Positions 32,328 to 41,081 of a stretch of DNA of 64,000 nucleotides are shown here, one piece after another. The translations under genes were made by a program, and so were the position numbers. Under the pieces are notes generated by a model that did not search any database, was not told the DNA's origin, and saw only the letters and a program-made list of their open reading frames with translations. The stretch is from Paenibacillus sp. FSL H3-0469 (GTDB lineage: Bacteria; Bacillota; Bacilli; Paenibacillales; Paenibacillaceae): positions 5,518,001-5,582,000 of the forward strand of contig NZ_CP150302.1 in NCBI RefSeq assembly GCF_038051945.1, in the 5' to 3' direction. How positions within the stretch are numbered: the first letter of the stretch is position 1; each line of letters starts with the position of its first letter.

Positions 32328-32393
32328 TCGGGCAGGAGTGGGGGCAAAGTTTGGTCAAAGGCGAGCTACAGCCGGGAGGAAGCAGGGCAGAAG

Positions 32394-32475
32394 TTGGGCC
32401 AGTCGTGTCGAAGTCGTGTCAAAGTTGGGCCAGTCGGGTCGAAGTCGTGTCAAAGTGGGCCAAGTTAGTGTCGAG
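32394..32475. repeat. 31-bp tandem repeat
   Basis: Two 31-bp units starting TTGGGCCAGTCGTGTCGAAG at 32394 and 32425 differ at one base. A truncated third (TGGGCCAAGTTAGTGTCGAG) follows from 32456. It ends about 85 bp before the next gene. Confidence 0.87.
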
Positions 32476-32560
32476 TTAAGTTTCTGTACAGCACCAGCCG
32501 CCCTACCCACCACCCATCAGCCAGAGAAGCAACATCAGAATAAAGAAGGAGTTGATGACT

Positions 32561-33751
32561 ATGAACAATCTTGAGAACAGTCCAAACGGAGTACTGAGCC
32601 AGCCGGAGTTCAGCTCGGCCACGGCGCTGTCTACAGCCGCTAACTATATTATGAATGCGGCGGAACCGTTCACCCATACGTACCGCACCTATATCCGGCT
32701 GCGGGAGAACGGCAGGCTGATGCTGAAGTTCTGGCACAGCAATGCAGTGGATTCGACCTGGGACCTGGGCGCGGATGCCATTGCCAGTGAACCGGGGGGC
32801 GAGTGGAGCATCGACGCGGCATATGTCGCCGACGGAGGAGCTGCTCCGGACGGCAGCGTAGTGCCGGGCTCGCAGGTGCCGGTTACCTTCGGCGGCGAAC
32901 GGTCGCGGCGCGTGGAGCCGGGTGAGCAGTTCTGGAGCGACGAAGCACTTCTGGAGCTGCCGGAGGGGCACTTGCTGGCCTTCACCTGGACCTTGAAGAC
33001 GGCTGGTGCAGGCAAGTCCTTCCCCTACAATGTAGAAGGAATGCTGGTCTCCGGCTATGATGCACAGGGCACGTTAGCGGCCCAGGAGTCGGCTGCCGGG
33101 TTCAGCGCATCGGATAAGTTGCAGGTGCTTCCGAGCTACCTGGGCTACAAGAAACAAGTGGCGAAGAGGCTGGTATTCCTGGGCGACTCGATCACGCAGG
33201 GGGTACGGACGGCCAAGGATCAATACACACACTGGGCGGCAAGAATTGCGGAAGGGCTGGGAACAGAGCATGGAGTGTGGAATATCGGCTCCGGCTGGGG
33301 CCGGGCTTACGATGTCGCCACGGACGGTCCCTGGCTGCATAAGGCGCAGCAGGGGGATGAGGTGCTGATCGTGCTGGGGGTGAACGATCTGGATATCGGC
33401 CAACGCTCGGCAGATGAATTGCTGGGGGACCTCGCACACATTATCTCCAGCATCAAGGAAGCACAGCCGGAGGCAAAGGTAATTCTTAGTACGGTGCCAC
33501 CGTTCAACTTCGAGGGGGAGCGGGAAACCTATTGGCGCAAAGTGAATGATTGCATCCGTACAAGCCCGTTGGCCGGGGTAGACCGCGTATTCGACATCGC
33601 CGCCGTCCTCTCCGTTGCGGCTCCCGCAGATCACCGGATCAAGCCAGAGTACATGAGCGATGAGTTCGACCCGCATCCGAACGGTGCGGCGGGCAAGGCG
33701 GTGGCGGATGCTTTTCTGGCGTGGTACGGTGGACGGCCATCGGTATCCTGA
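32561..33751 (+). CDS. SGNH/GDSL-family hydrolase
   Basis: 396 residues with two domains. An N-terminal beta-rich domain of about 190 residues looks like a carbohydrate-esterase accessory domain. A C-terminal SGNH hydrolase domain carries the nucleophile block (RLVFLGDSITQGVRT), the oxyanion Gly/Asn regions (IGSGWGRAYD, VLGVNDLDIG) and the Asp-His dyad (DEFDPHPNGA). Members deacetylate xylans or other glycans. No signal peptide is seen. The start at 32561 is 9 nt after AAGGAG; nearer ATG and TTG codons are too close. It lies downstream of the alpha-xylosidase, separated by repeat-rich DNA. Confidence 0.87.
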   Translation: MNNLENSPNGVLSQPEFSSATALSTAANYIMNAAEPFTHTYRTYIRLRENGRLMLKFWHSNAVDSTWDLGADAIASEPGGEWSIDAAYVADGGAAPDGSVVPGSQVPVTFGGERSRRVEPGEQFWSDEALLELPEGHLLAFTWTLKTAGAGKSFPYNVEGMLVSGYDAQGTLAAQESAAGFSASDKLQVLPSYLGYKKQVAKRLVFLGDSITQGVRTAKDQYTHWAARIAEGLGTEHGVWNIGSGWGRAYDVATDGPWLHKAQQGDEVLIVLGVNDLDIGQRSADELLGDLAHIISSIKEAQPEAKVILSTVPPFNFEGERETYWRKVNDCIRTSPLAGVDRVFDIAAVLSVAAPADHRIKPEYMSDEFDPHPNGAAGKAVADAFLAWYGGRPSVS

Positions 33752-34234
33752 CCGATCTGCCTTTTAAGCTATTGCGTGGAGTTAAATGTTTGTTTGTGAA
33801 AATTCGATATTTGTTGGATAGGATACGTGTGTGTACTGGAGTGTGTGGCGGCAGGAGTGTCGGGGGAAGTGAGAGCTGGTGCGGAGTAACTGGAATACAG
33901 GGTGAGAGAGTAGTTGGATTTTGTCCACTTGCTGATGCGTGATTGCAACCTTTCGGGACAGCAGTTGGAAAACCAGCACTTAAATCTGCCTGATTCCACC
34001 TGGGGCGGCGTATTTGGCGGTAATAGATGCTGTTAATCCAATTGCTTCAGTCTATTCGGCGGGAATTGAGGAAATAAGCTGCATTTATCCAATTGTTGGC
34101 CGAGCTCAGGCGGTGAACGTTCAAGAGTTAGTTGGCCGTTGGGCGGGAGTAGCGGGTAGGGGAATTGTTCATCCATGCCCGTACGATAGCGACCGTAGCA
34201 CCAGGGCACCAATGTACCCCCACCCAGACGGAGC
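33752..34234. other. Gene-free stretch with degenerate repeats
   Basis: No credible gene is seen in these 483 bp. Two imperfect copies of about 24 bp (34021-34044 and 34072-34095) both end in ATCCAATTG and are exactly 51 bp apart. A weaker relative near 33981 contains CTGATTCCACCTG. No terminator was recognised for either flanking gene. Confidence 0.5.
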
Positions 34235-35884
34235 TTAATGCTCCGCCTGATCCCGGTAGTCCTTCGGCGAGTGGCCGGTGTGCTTCTTGAAGACCTTGCT
34301 GAAGTATTTGACATCGTGGAACCCGACCATTTCCGAGATCTGGGCCAGCTTGAGGCCCGGATTCTGCATCAGCAGCTTGGCCTTCTCGATGCGGACGCTG
34401 ACGATGTAGTCGGAGAAGTTGATGCCGTATTCCTGCTTGAACCGGCGTGAGACATACTCGCGGCTGACCTGGAATTTGCCCGCCACCTCCTGAAGGGAGA
34501 GGTCTGACGGGTAGTTCTGCTCGATGTATTTTACGATCTCCGTCATCGGGTTCCGTTCTTTCTGCTGTCTGTCCGCGAGCGCCCGGGATAACTGCTGCAT
34601 GAATGCCAGAGACCAGTCGCGCCAGGCGAACAAGGAGAAGGAATAGCCGCTTGGCTGCGGAGAGGGATTCTGCTGGTCGCCTTGCTCAAGCTCAGCCAGT
34701 ACGTTACCCGCCCGGTTGCCAAGCGCTTTCCGGACCAGACGGGAACGCAGCAGCAGCGCATCGGCCTTCCAGTCGTTCAGCATCTGCGGGGTAACTACTC
34801 CCCGGCGGCTCAGCTCCTGGGTCCAGTGCTGTGCCGCAGCGGTCAGGGCCTCGGGTGTTCCGCTGATGACCGCCATCCGCCAGTCTTCCTGGACATCGGC
34901 GAAGCTCAGCGGGACTGTGGTTTCCCGCTTATCGCGCTGCTTCCCGCCTGTCACCGCATCCGCTCCCGCAAAATGGCAGTAATCCTCATGCCGCAATAGA
35001 TTCCGCCGCAGCAGGGCTTCGGCGGCTTCGGCGCGTCCTGCCGGCAGGTGCGCGGGGAAGGCGCCCGGCGCGCTGATTCCGAAATGCATGCGGAACTGCA
35101 GCGTCAGGAAGATGCCCTGATTCATCCGGCTAATCAGCGAAGTGACGGACTCATGCGGCTCCCAGAGCAGGATGGCAATCTCCGGCGGCCCGCCCCAATA
35201 GCGGAACGCGATGCCCGTGCCCTGCTGCTGCAGAAATTCGTTGCAGATGTTCACAATGGCATAGTAGAGCAGCTCGCTGTCGCCGCCGAAGCGCCGCAGC
35301 AGCGGATTGTTGCCGCTGTCCGTCTGGACAAGGAGCAGGCGCGAGGTCCGGATGTCCGGCGGAAGGATGCCGTCATGGATCAGGCGGCGCAGCGAGGCTT
35401 CGGCATTCACCCTGTCATCGATCAACGCGGACAGCAGCTTCTCCCCGAAGATCGGCTTAATCTCATTCAGCCTGAGGCTCTGGTGCTGGCGGTGGCTGCG
35501 TTCTGCCTCCTCGGCCCGCCAGGCGGTTACCGCCCTCGACACCGCGCTGTTAATCATATCCGGCTCAATTGGCTTCAGGATATAATCGATGCCGCCATGA
35601 CGGACGGTCTGGCGGACGAAGTCGAAATCATTATGCCCGCTGACCACAATGAACTTGGTGCTGCCTGCGAATTCATCTACCCAGGTCATCAGCTCCAGGC
35701 CGTTCCCGGACTCCATCATCATATCCATTATGACCAGCGCAGGCTTCTCCTGGCGGATCAGACCGATGGCTTCATTGCCGTTACCGGCCTCCAGAATCTC
35801 CTCAATCTGATGCGCTTCCCAGTCCACCAGCAGCCGGACGGCCTTCCGGACTCTCGCTTCGTCATCTACAATCAGTGCCTTCAT
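34235..35884 (-). CDS. YesN-type response regulator with AraC DNA-binding domain
   Basis: 549 residues. An N-terminal receiver (MKALIVDDEARVRKAVRLLV, phospho-acceptor Asp in LVIMDMMMESGNG, Lys in LKPIEP), a long middle region, and a C-terminal pair of AraC helix-turn-helices (LSLQEVAGKFQVSREYVSRR; LAQISEMVGFHDVKYFSKVF, ending GHSPKDYRDQ). It overlaps the upstream YesM-type kinase by 4 bp. Together they form the extracytoplasmic sugar-sensing pair that in Paenibacillus and Bacillus usually controls the adjacent ABC transporter, here the divergent operon starting at 37852. Confidence 0.93.
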   Translation of the reverse strand: MKALIVDDEARVRKAVRLLVDWEAHQIEEILEAGNGNEAIGLIRQEKPALVIMDMMMESGNGLELMTWVDEFAGSTKFIVVSGHNDFDFVRQTVRHGGIDYILKPIEPDMINSAVSRAVTAWRAEEAERSHRQHQSLRLNEIKPIFGEKLLSALIDDRVNAEASLRRLIHDGILPPDIRTSRLLLVQTDSGNNPLLRRFGGDSELLYYAIVNICNEFLQQQGTGIAFRYWGGPPEIAILLWEPHESVTSLISRMNQGIFLTLQFRMHFGISAPGAFPAHLPAGRAEAAEALLRRNLLRHEDYCHFAGADAVTGGKQRDKRETTVPLSFADVQEDWRMAVISGTPEALTAAAQHWTQELSRRGVVTPQMLNDWKADALLLRSRLVRKALGNRAGNVLAELEQGDQQNPSPQPSGYSFSLFAWRDWSLAFMQQLSRALADRQQKERNPMTEIVKYIEQNYPSDLSLQEVAGKFQVSREYVSRRFKQEYGINFSDYIVSVRIEKAKLLMQNPGLKLAQISEMVGFHDVKYFSKVFKKHTGHSPKDYRDQAEH

Positions 35885-37719
35885 ATCCGCTCACTCTCCA
35901 CTACGATATCGATTTCAAGGCGGATAATTACTCCGCCTGCCTTCAGATTATCCACGGTCAACAGGGCATTCTCCCCGCAGACCAGCCGCAGCCTGGCCAG
36001 CACATTCCCGAGGCCGATGCCCGCGCCCGGAGCATCGCGTCTGCTAGGGCTGTCCTGTCCGGCGTTCTGCAGCAGCTCCCGTTCTTCAGCGGTGCTGGAC
36101 TGCTCCAGCTCTTTGCGCAGCGCCTCCAGCCTGCCTGCCGGAATGGGGAGGCCATTGTTGGCGATGCTGATCTCCATCCGCTCCGGGGTTACCCCGGCCA
36201 CGTTAATCTCAATGTATCCATCCTGCCGGTCAAGCTGAAAGCCGTGCTTGAAGTAATTCTCCACAATCGGCTGGAGAATCATTTTGGGCATCAGCGCCTG
36301 AGGCAGCGGCTCCTCCACTTCACAGCGGAAGCTGAACTTGTTCTCAAAACGCTCCTTCTGCAGCTGGATATACGCTTTGACATGGTCCAGCTCATTCTGG
36401 ACCGTCACCACCTTCTCATCATTGTACATGCTGTAGCGCATCATTTTGGCCAGAGCCGAGAGCAGGCCGTAGATCTGCGGCACCTTCAGCTCCAGAGCCA
36501 GCGTGCCGATAATCTGGAGAGTATTGTTCAGAAAATGCGGATTAATCTGGGACTGGAGCGCCCTCAGCTCATTGGTCCGGCTCGCCAGCTCCAGCCTGTA
36601 CTCCCGCAGGATCAGATTGTTGATCGTGTCCATCATACTGCGGAAATGCTCGGTGACCACACCGATCTCATCGTTGCCTGCCGGGCGGATCTCAATGCCC
36701 AGATTCCCGGTCTGGACCTGATTCATATACCGGGTCAGCTGCTTGATCGGCGCGGTAATCCGGAAGGAGACGAGGATCGTCAGAACAATGATCGTCACCA
36801 GCAGCAGCGCCAGCAGCAGCAGGTTGATCGCGGCAGCCTCCTTGGCTTCGCGGAACAGGTAGGAGACAGGTATTTGCTTGACGAGCGTCCAGCCGAGGCC
36901 GATGCTGTCGATCTTTTGATAGATGAATACAGATCTGTCCTGTTCAAAATAACCCTGCACCTGCGTGCTGTCCGCAATCTGAGTGTTATACCAACCGGCA
37001 TTCAGCGGTTTGCCGAGCAGCCCGGTAGTCTGACTGTAGACCAGCCTGCCGCTGCTATCCACCAGATAAAGCTTCTCCTGATCCTGCTCATACAGCTGGT
37101 CTACAATCTCACTGAGGGCAGCCAGCTTGACATCAATAGACAGATAGCCTAACGCCTGAGAAGTAGGGACACGCTCAATTCTGCGGTGCAGGGTAAAGAC
37201 CGGCTCCGGTATGAACTGTGTTAACGGCAGCCTCAGCCCGTAAGCATTGCTTAGATGTGTACTCTGCACGCTTACCGGAGAGCTTCCGCTCAGACTGGAC
37301 TGGTGGTAGGGTGCAGCAGCCAGCCAGCGCTTGGGTGTTGTGTTGTCGGTAATCAGCGTAGCCTTCGAGTCTTTCACACTGTATAAGTACACCTGTGAGA
37401 GGTGGGGCAGCGAGGTGGAGATATAGCTGAGCGAGTTATAGATAGCAATATCGGAGGACAGATCGTCATACCCTGCTTCAAGCAGCCGGTAGAAATCGCC
37501 GTCCGAATACACGTTCAGCGACAGACGGTTGATCTCCTGCAGCAGACTGTTAATGTTCTTGTAGCCCTGATAGAGCAGATTCTTGTTCTCATCGACCGCC
37601 CGGTCCCGCAGCGACTTGGTGGTGTGGGAATAGCTGACATACATCGTTGCCATAATGCAGATTAAGGTGGGCACAAGCAGGAAGACGATCAGCTTCGTGC
37701 GGATACTGGTCCATTTCAT
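35881..37719 (-). CDS. YesM-type sensor histidine kinase
   Basis: 612 residues. An N-terminal helix (IVFLLVPTLICIMATMYVSY), an extracytoplasmic sensor region of about 250 residues, a second membrane helix (INLLLLALLLVTIIVLTILV), HAMP, then the His-kinase domain typical of the YesM/LytS class with the phospho-His in QSQINPHFLNNTLQ. The ATPase has NYFKHGF and GAGIGLGNVLARL. It is the first gene of the two-gene unit with the YesN regulator and is divergent from the sugar ABC operon. Large sensors of this type respond to extracellular oligosaccharides, often through a solute-binding protein. Confidence 0.93.
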   Translation of the reverse strand: MKWTSIRTKLIVFLLVPTLICIMATMYVSYSHTTKSLRDRAVDENKNLLYQGYKNINSLLQEINRLSLNVYSDGDFYRLLEAGYDDLSSDIAIYNSLSYISTSLPHLSQVYLYSVKDSKATLITDNTTPKRWLAAAPYHQSSLSGSSPVSVQSTHLSNAYGLRLPLTQFIPEPVFTLHRRIERVPTSQALGYLSIDVKLAALSEIVDQLYEQDQEKLYLVDSSGRLVYSQTTGLLGKPLNAGWYNTQIADSTQVQGYFEQDRSVFIYQKIDSIGLGWTLVKQIPVSYLFREAKEAAAINLLLLALLLVTIIVLTILVSFRITAPIKQLTRYMNQVQTGNLGIEIRPAGNDEIGVVTEHFRSMMDTINNLILREYRLELASRTNELRALQSQINPHFLNNTLQIIGTLALELKVPQIYGLLSALAKMMRYSMYNDEKVVTVQNELDHVKAYIQLQKERFENKFSFRCEVEEPLPQALMPKMILQPIVENYFKHGFQLDRQDGYIEINVAGVTPERMEISIANNGLPIPAGRLEALRKELEQSSTAEERELLQNAGQDSPSRRDAPGAGIGLGNVLARLRLVCGENALLTVDNLKAGGVIIRLEIDIVVESERI

Positions 37720-37745
37720 GGGGCGGTCACATCCAGGTCAATATT

Positions 37746-37777
37746 TTACACCCTAAAGATCACTTGCGTAGGTGTAA
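37746..37777. promoter_or_regulatory. Inverted repeat between kinase and ABC operon (candidate operator)
   Basis: TTACACC (37746-37752) and GGTGTAA (37771-37777) form a perfect 7-bp inverted repeat with an 18-bp spacer. It sits between the divergent kinase and permease genes. A GATAATAT sequence near 37796 may be the permease -10. AraC-type regulators more often use direct repeats, so assignment to YesN is tentative. Confidence 0.4.
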
Positions 37778-37851
37778 GAGGCTCTGCAAAAAACAGATAA
37801 TATCTTTAGATCATAAACAAGTGAGTGAGTAAAAGAAAGGGGGGCCATAAC

Positions 37852-38733
37852 ATGCGCAGCAATAAATTGTCCCAATTCGGTCAGCAGGTATTTTTCGTTG
37901 GCCCGGCATTATTGTTTTTTACCTTGATCATGATTATTCCGTTTTTGATGGGGATGTACTACTCTTTCACGGACTGGAACGGCGTATCCGGTAATGTAAG
38001 CTGGGTCGGCTTTGAGAATTTTAAAAGTATTTTTACGAATGATCACGACTTCTGGTCATCCTTCTGGTTTACCGTGAGATTCACCGTGCTGGGTGTAATC
38101 TTGACTAACATAGTAGGCTTCTTCCTGGCCTATCTGTTGACCAAACCTTTGAAGACACGCAATATGCTCCGGACCATTTTTTTCATGCCGAATGTGATCG
38201 GGGGCCTGCTGCTAGGGTTCATCTGGCAGTTCATCTTCATCAAAGGCTTCTCCACGATGGGCGATCTTACGGGCCTGTCCTTCTTCAACCTTCCCTGGCT
38301 CGGGGATGCGACCACCGGCTTCTGGGCGATTGTCATGGTCTTCATCTGGCAGTCCTCGGGTTATCTGATGGTTATCTACATCGCTTCGCTCAGCAACGTC
38401 TCCAAGGAAGTGCTTGAAGCTGCCGAGATTGACGGCGCCTCCCGGATGCAGGTGCTGCGCAACATCATCTTGCCGCTGATTATGCCTGCGGTTACGATCG
38501 GGCTGTTCCTGGCGATCTCCTGGTCCTTCAAGATGTTCGACCTGAACCTCTCGCTGACCAAAGGCGGACCGTTCAAATCTACAGAATCTGTAGCAATGAA
38601 CATTTATAACGAAGCCTTCCTGAATAACCGTTATGGTCTGGGTACGGCTAAGGCGCTGTTATTCTTCCTCATTGTAGCGCTGATCACTGTCATTCAGGTC
38701 CGTATAACGAAGAGTAAGGAGGTAGAAGCTTAA
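37852..38733 (+). CDS. Carbohydrate ABC transporter permease (CUT1, first subunit)
   Basis: 293 residues with six membrane helices (VGPALLFFTLIMIIPFLMGM is the first) and the cytoplasmic EAA loop (EAAEIDGASRMQVLRNIILP) that contacts the ATPase. The start at 37852 (MRSNKLSQFGQQ) has AAAGGGGGG 8 nt upstream and is preferred over one at 37825. Its stop overlaps the start of the second permease. No ATPase gene is in the operon, as is common in this genus, where a shared MsmX-like ATPase is used. Confidence 0.93.
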   Translation: MRSNKLSQFGQQVFFVGPALLFFTLIMIIPFLMGMYYSFTDWNGVSGNVSWVGFENFKSIFTNDHDFWSSFWFTVRFTVLGVILTNIVGFFLAYLLTKPLKTRNMLRTIFFMPNVIGGLLLGFIWQFIFIKGFSTMGDLTGLSFFNLPWLGDATTGFWAIVMVFIWQSSGYLMVIYIASLSNVSKEVLEAAEIDGASRMQVLRNIILPLIMPAVTIGLFLAISWSFKMFDLNLSLTKGGPFKSTESVAMNIYNEAFLNNRYGLGTAKALLFFLIVALITVIQVRITKSKEVEA

Positions 38734-39566
38734 TGAATGCCAAGACCAAAAGCAGATGGAATATCGGCATTGAAGTGGTTATGATCCTTCTGGCGCTTCT
38801 GTTCCTCTCACCGTTCTACTTCCTGCTGGCGAACTCGGTGAAATCCTTCGGCGAGATTCTGAGTGATGCGGCAAGCTGGCCGCAGACCTTCATGTGGTCG
38901 AACTATACGAATGCCTGGAAGCTGGCCCGGTTCTCCGAGGCCTTCCGCAACTCGCTGATCATTACGATCATCAGTGTAGCGCTTATCTCGCTGTTCAGCG
39001 CGATGGCGGCGTACCGCATGGTGCGTGCCAATAACCGGTTCAACCAGATTCTACTGCTGCTGATGGTAGCGGCGATGGTGGTTCCGTTCCAGACGATTAT
39101 GATTCCGATCCTGAAGGTTGTGAATGTCTTGGGCATTAACAACTCCTTCACAGGTCTCATTATCTCCCATCTGGGCCTCAGCATTCCGATGGCGATCTTC
39201 CTGTTCCACGGCTTCATCAAGTCCGTGCCGCTGGAGATTGAAGAGGCGGCCACGGTGGATGGCTGTAACCCGATCTCGGCGTTCTTCCGGATTGTATTGC
39301 CTCTCTTGAAGCCGATGCTGATGACCATTATCGTGCTGAATGCCCTGGGGATCTGGAATGACTATCTGCTGCCGTCCCTGATTCTTCAGGCACCCGGACT
39401 GCGGACGATTCCGCTGGCGACCTTCTCCTTCTTCGGCCAGTATACGAAGCAGTGGGATATGGCACTTCCGGCCCTGACCATCGGGATTGCCCCGATCGTC
39501 ATCTTCTATCTGTTCATGCAGCGTTACATTGTTGAGGGAATAGCGGCTGGCTCGGTGAAGGGTTAA
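38733..39566 (+). CDS. Carbohydrate ABC transporter permease (CUT1, second subunit)
   Basis: 277 residues, MalG-like. Six membrane helices and the EAA motif (EIEEAATVDGCNPISAFFRI then VLPLLKP), ending in the typical IVEGIAAGSVKG. It overlaps the first permease by one base and is followed after 60 bp by the binding protein. Permease-permease-binding protein is the reverse of the more usual order with the binding protein first. Confidence 0.94.
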   Translation: MNAKTKSRWNIGIEVVMILLALLFLSPFYFLLANSVKSFGEILSDAASWPQTFMWSNYTNAWKLARFSEAFRNSLIITIISVALISLFSAMAAYRMVRANNRFNQILLLLMVAAMVVPFQTIMIPILKVVNVLGINNSFTGLIISHLGLSIPMAIFLFHGFIKSVPLEIEEAATVDGCNPISAFFRIVLPLLKPMLMTIIVLNALGIWNDYLLPSLILQAPGLRTIPLATFSFFGQYTKQWDMALPALTIGIAPIVIFYLFMQRYIVEGIAAGSVKG

Positions 39567-39625
39567 TTCACCGGGCTCCCGTTCCACATAAGAAGCAGTT
39601 AAATTATTCAAGGGGGAAATATGAA

Positions 39626-40930
39626 ATGAAGAAGAAACATTCTGCACTGATGATGTCATCCGTAATGCTAATGTCAGTAGTGCTCGCGGCTTGCGGCGGC
39701 AATGCCGATAAGCCTGCCTCAAATAATGCTTCTAATGGAAGCGCTGGCAACAGCGGCGCTGTGAAGACGGTTAAGATTTTCCAGTTCAAGACGGAGATCG
39801 TGGAAGGCCTGAATGAGCTGAAGGTGGAATTCGAGAAGGAGCATCCTAACATCAAGCTGGATATCCAGACGGTCGGCGGCGGCGCTGACTATGGTGCTGC
39901 GCTGAAGACCAAATTCGCTTCCGGCGATGCTCCTGATATTTTCTCCAATGGCGGTTATGCGGAAATGGCACTGTGGCAGGACAAACTCGAAGACCTGTCC
40001 GACCAGCCTTGGGTGAAGGATCTGATTCCACTTGCAGCAGAGCCTATGACCAAGGACGGCAAAACCTACGGGATGCCAATGAACCTCGAAGGAATCGGTT
40101 ATGTGTACAACAAGGACCTGTTCGCCAAGGCCGGCATTACAGAGACGCCAAAAACCATTTCACAGCTTGAAGAAGCAGCTAAAAAGCTGCAGGCGATTGG
40201 TGTAACTCCATTCGGCAACGCCTATCAGGAATGGTGGCTGCTGGGGATTCAGGGGATTAGCGTAGCTTTTGCACAGCAGGATAATGTGGATGAATTCATC
40301 AAGGGCCTGAACGACGGAACTGCATCCATTGTAGGGAATGAGAAGTTCAAGGATTGGAGCAACCTGCTGAACCTGACGGTAAAATACGGCCAGAAGAATC
40401 CGCTGACCACCGATGCTAACACTCACCTGGCACTGTTCGCCAAGGGTGAAACGGCTATGATGCAGGAAGGCAACTGGGCACAGACGCTGGTAGATAACAT
40501 TACGCCGGACATGAACATCGGGATGTTCCCGATGCCCATCAACGACGATGCTGCGATGAACGATAAGCTGTCGGTGGGCGTTCCTGCGAACCTGGTAGTC
40601 AACAAGGAATCCGGCTCCAAGGAAGAAGCCAAGACGTTCCTGAACTGGCTGGTGACTTCGGATATGGGGAAAGAGTATATCGTGAAGAAATGGAAGTTCA
40701 TTCCTGCGCTGTCCACCATTCCGGCAACCCCTGAGGATATCGGTCTGCTGGGTGCGGATGTCTGGAATTATGTAAAAGAAGACAAGGTCTACGGACTGCA
40801 GGCGTCCAAATTCCCTGATGGTGTTACACAGGAATTCGCCAGCTCCATTCAAGAATTGATTGCCGGCAAGGTGGATGAAGCCGGCTGGGAGAAGGGCATG
40901 CAGGCTGCCTGGGATAAGCTGAAGAAATAA
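39626..40930 (+). CDS. Sugar-binding lipoprotein of the ABC transporter
   Basis: 434 residues. A lipoprotein signal peptide with lipobox LAAC (Cys23) is followed by a low-complexity tether (NADKPASNNASNGSAGNSGA) and an extracellular solute-binding protein family 1 domain (VEFEKEHPNIKLDI, MNLEGIGYVYNKDLFAKAGI, NWLVTSDMGKEYIV). It delivers oligosaccharide to the two permeases encoded just upstream. A three-codon frame ATGAAATGA (39621-39629) overlaps the true start, so ribosomes reading AAGGGGGAA could meet either ATG. The sugar is not identifiable, but the downstream GH42 enzyme suggests a galactoside. Confidence 0.93.
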   Translation: MKKKHSALMMSSVMLMSVVLAACGGNADKPASNNASNGSAGNSGAVKTVKIFQFKTEIVEGLNELKVEFEKEHPNIKLDIQTVGGGADYGAALKTKFASGDAPDIFSNGGYAEMALWQDKLEDLSDQPWVKDLIPLAAEPMTKDGKTYGMPMNLEGIGYVYNKDLFAKAGITETPKTISQLEEAAKKLQAIGVTPFGNAYQEWWLLGIQGISVAFAQQDNVDEFIKGLNDGTASIVGNEKFKDWSNLLNLTVKYGQKNPLTTDANTHLALFAKGETAMMQEGNWAQTLVDNITPDMNIGMFPMPINDDAAMNDKLSVGVPANLVVNKESGSKEEAKTFLNWLVTSDMGKEYIVKKWKFIPALSTIPATPEDIGLLGADVWNYVKEDKVYGLQASKFPDGVTQEFASSIQELIAGKVDEAGWEKGMQAAWDKLKK

Positions 40931-41012
40931 TCTGAAATCCCTGGACTGGTGGAGTAACAGCAAGCTTATAAAAAGAGTCCCCAGAGGGAACAGCTTGGAT
41001 AAAGTGGATTGG

Positions 41013-41066
41013 CCGGGACGCTCATGCCCATCTCAGTGAATGAGGTGAGGCGGGGCGTCCTTTCGG
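41013..41066 (+). terminator. Long hairpin between the binding-protein and GH42 genes
   Basis: GGGACGC pairs with GGCGTCC, with an inner ATCTCA/TGAGGT stem, followed by TTTCGGG. It could be a partial terminator that lets the binding-protein message exceed that of the downstream beta-galactosidase. The T-tract is short. Confidence 0.5.
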
Positions 41067-41081
41067 GTTTCGGGCTAACAG

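Noticed and set aside
35048..36238. 396-residue open frame antisense to the yesN/yesM genes
   Set aside because: It lies opposite two well-supported genes, has no family-like sequence, and reflects the codon bias of high-GC reading on the other strand.
38733..40930. Missing ABC ATPase gene as a sign of a broken operon
   Set aside because: CUT1 operons in Paenibacillus and Bacillus commonly lack an ATPase gene and share an MsmX-type ATPase encoded elsewhere.
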